Origin: Thermoplasmata archaeon
Lineage (GTDB): Archaea > Thermoplasmatota > Thermoplasmata > Thermoplasmatales > Thermoplasmataceae
Assembly (NCBI GenBank): GCA_021847855.1
Contig: JAJZOT010000142.1
Location: 1 to 5,371 of the forward strand
Direction of reading: 5' to 3'
Length of the DNA stretch: 5,371 nt
In this document: positions 5,199 to 5,371 of the stretch, piece by piece
Layout: each line of letters begins with the position of its first letter
How positions within the stretch are numbered: position 1 is the stretch's first letter
Notes under the pieces: generated by a model
Told to the model about the DNA's origin: nothing
The model's input: the letters and a program-made list of their open reading frames with translations, nothing else
Database searches by the model: none
Translations under genes and position numbers: made by a program

Positions 5199-5371
5199 AT
5201 GGATATTCATACTACTTTCAATAGTCTATATACGAAAATAGTCATAAACAATGCTGACCCCGAGATCAGATTTGATGATACTGGTGATACTGGGGAGACA
5301 AAGGTTCTTTCACAGGAATCACTGCTGAGAGAACTTGGAATCAGGCTGGAGGACGGAGATAAAGGGCTGCT
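5199..5371 (+). CDS. 5' end of an unrecognised protein gene (partial)
   Basis: Only the first 57 codons are in the window and the frame is still open at the edge. The protein starts MDIHTTFNSLYTKIVINNAD, passes through an acidic, glycine-rich stretch (FDDTGDTGETKVLS, about 25-38), and then has a predicted amphipathic helix (ESLLRELGI) and LEDGDKGL. It contains no signal peptide, membrane segment or motif I recognise. ATG 5199 is chosen because a TATA box sits 26 nt upstream; an in-frame TTG at 5193 is a poorer alternative, and a TAG at 5181-5183 closes the frame. GGAG directly abuts the ATG and is too close to act as a ribosome-binding site. The preceding terminator and own promoter suggest separate transcription from the kinase. 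Function cannot be stated. Confidence 0.65.
   Translation, partial: MDIHTTFNSLYTKIVINNADPEIRFDDTGDTGETKVLSQESLLRELGIRLEDGDKGL

Noticed and set aside
1..5371. CRISPR array, tRNA/rRNA gene, insertion sequence, toxin-antitoxin or defence system
   Set aside because: I looked on both strands and saw no regularly spaced repeats, cloverleaf-like sequence, transposase motif, or small paired genes that would support any of these.

Overview
The window looks like chromosomal DNA of an archaeon, most likely in or near the Thermoplasmatales (Thermoplasma, Ferroplasma, Cuniculiplasma and relatives). The evidence is as follows. T/A-rich TATA-like boxes sit about 26 nt before several start codons, the pattern of leaderless archaeal transcripts. 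U-tracts without strong hairpins follow the genes. Arginine codons are mostly AGA/AGG. The 3-phosphoglycerate dehydrogenase is of the short, ACT-less archaeal type, and the sugar kinase is of the BadF/GlcNAc-kinase fold that Thermoplasma uses. The assignment rests on recalled family features, not on a database search.

Layout. Positions 1-443 are almost gene-free. They hold the decayed C-terminal end of a probable acetyltransferase on the minus strand (29-214). They also hold the upstream region of the first operon, with a 13-bp direct repeat and candidate promoter elements. Positions 444-2533 are a two-gene plus-strand operon: serA (3-phosphoglycerate dehydrogenase) overlaps by one base, as TAATG, with a class V aminotransferase of the serine/alanine-glyoxylate type. 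Together they can supply the first two steps of serine synthesis (3-phosphoglycerate to 3-phosphohydroxypyruvate to phosphoserine). A 40-nt convergent gap with U-tracts on both strands separates this operon from a minus-strand 12-TM MFS transporter (2574-3770). A 341-nt divergent intergenic region (3771-4111) carries promoters in both directions. It is followed by a GTG-started plus-strand sugar (acid) kinase of the BadF/BadG/BcrA/BcrD ATPase family (4112-5131). A U-rich terminator and a new promoter then precede the first 57 codons of an unrecognised gene that runs off the end (5199-5371).

How the genes work together. The serA/aminotransferase pair is a clear metabolic unit. The MFS transporter and the kinase are divergent neighbours and could be an uptake-plus-phosphorylation pair for a sugar or sugar acid. 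However, the MFS promoter shares a 13-of-15 sequence match and an exact TTACATAA word with the serA promoter, which instead hints at co-regulation with serine metabolism. I see no CRISPR array, tRNA, rRNA, transposase or defence system. Most of the window is ordinary metabolic DNA, and the non-obvious signals are in the promoter regions and in the uncharacterised end gene.
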